NCBI GenBank assembly: GCA_964465665.1
Contig: CAYXKM010000321.1
Location: forward strand, 1-6,234
DNA length: 6,234 nt
DNA from: JAKEGN01 sp964465665
Lineage (GTDB): Bacteria; Pseudomonadota; Gammaproteobacteria; Steroidobacterales; Woeseiaceae
Direction: 5' to 3'
Positions 5,840 to 6,234 of the stretch are shown here, in pieces (within the stretch, counting starts at the first letter, position 1; each line of letters opens with the position of its first letter). The notes below the pieces were generated by a model. It was not told the DNA's origin. It was given only the letters and a program-made list of their open reading frames with translations, and ran no database searches. The position numbers and the translations under genes are program-made.

Positions 5840-6234
5840 TTATTTCCCGTTCTGCCTCAGGCCGGCGATACGCATGGCGATTTCCATGGCCTGCTCGTAG
5901 TTGAGCCGCGGGTCGACGGTTGATTTGTAGGCTCGTGCAAGATCTGAATCCGTAAGGCCGCGCGCGCCACCCGTGCATTCGGTGACATTTTCACCCGTGA
6001 GTTCGAGATGTACGCCACCAAGGTAGCTGCCAGTGGCCTGGTGAACGTGAAACGCCGATTCCAGCTCGGACACGATTTTGTCGAAACGCCGCGTCTTCGT
6101 GCCATCGGCAGTGCTTTCGGTATTGCCGTGCATCGGATCACAGACCCAAAGTACCGGCGATCCCGTTTCCCGCACGGCACGAATCAACGCCGGCAATCGT
6201 TCCTCGATCTGGCTGGCACCAAAGCGGTGAATCA
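5840..6234 (-). CDS. Class II DAHP synthase (C-terminal part only)
   Basis: 3-Deoxy-D-arabino-heptulosonate 7-phosphate synthase joins phosphoenolpyruvate and erythrose 4-phosphate, the first step of the shikimate pathway. Only the last 130 residues are in the window; the start lies beyond the right edge (class II enzymes are about 450 residues). VCDPMHGNT, HLELTGENVTEC and VDPRLN are diagnostic of class II (the plant and M. tuberculosis AroG type), not the class I enzymes AroF/G/H of E. coli. The metal ligands His369, Glu411 and Asp441 of the M. tuberculosis enzyme have counterparts here at His35, Glu77 and Asp107 of the visible part, with identical spacings of 42 and 30. The fourth ligand, an N-terminal cysteine, is outside the window. 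The stop codon lies 3 bases from that of rluE. Whether its N-terminal region carries the allosteric extension cannot be seen. Confidence 0.95.
   Translation of the reverse strand, partial: IHRFGASQIEERLPALIRAVRETGSPVLWVCDPMHGNTESTADGTKTRRFDKIVSELESAFHVHQATGSYLGGVHLELTGENVTECTGGARGLTDSDLARAYKSTVDPRLNYEQAMEIAMRIAGLRQNGK

Noticed and set aside
1..6234. Mobile elements, CRISPR arrays, tRNA/rRNA genes, defence or biosynthetic systems
   Set aside because: I saw no periodic repeats, terminal inverted repeats, transposase or integrase motifs, or RNA-gene signatures; the window is filled with intact conserved genes.

Overview
The window looks like chromosomal DNA of a free-living gammaproteobacterium of moderately high G+C. 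Every gene I can see is a conserved housekeeping gene. The isocitrate dehydrogenase and malate synthase are of the E. coli/Pseudomonas type. The pseudouridine synthase is RluE-like and is transcribed away from the icd region, as rluE and icd are in E. coli. I cannot name the genus.

Layout. Minus strand, read from right to left: a class II DAHP synthase cut by the right edge (5840 to beyond 6234), which meets the plus-strand rluE (5270-5836) tail to tail with only 3 bases between stop codons. Then comes a 147-bp divergent control region (5123-5269). After it follows a run of four co-directional minus-strand genes: aceB (malate synthase A, 5122-3521), icd (isocitrate dehydrogenase, 3435-2095, or from 3471), a family 5 uracil-DNA glycosylase (2102-1467, overlapping the icd end by 8 bases), and uvrC (1412 to beyond position 1), whose last quarter is outside the window. 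Coding density is very high and no stretch longer than 150 bp lacks a gene.

How the genes fit together. AceB and Icd sit on the two competing fates of isocitrate, the glyoxylate bypass and the full TCA cycle, and here they are neighbours in one orientation. Isocitrate lyase and the AceK kinase/phosphatase are not in the window, but the serine phosphorylated by AceK in E. coli is kept in Icd. Two DNA-repair genes follow: a base-excision glycosylase (probably translationally coupled to icd) and the incision subunit of nucleotide excision repair. RluE modifies 23S rRNA and the DAHP synthase starts aromatic amino-acid synthesis; neither has an obvious functional link to the others.

I found no mobile element, CRISPR array, RNA gene, toxin or defence gene, and no convincing undescribed system. 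The points most worth a second look are the changed coenzyme-contact residues and the charged C-terminal insertion in Icd, the placement of aceB between icd and rluE, the icd/glycosylase overlap, and a possibly leaderless rluE start.
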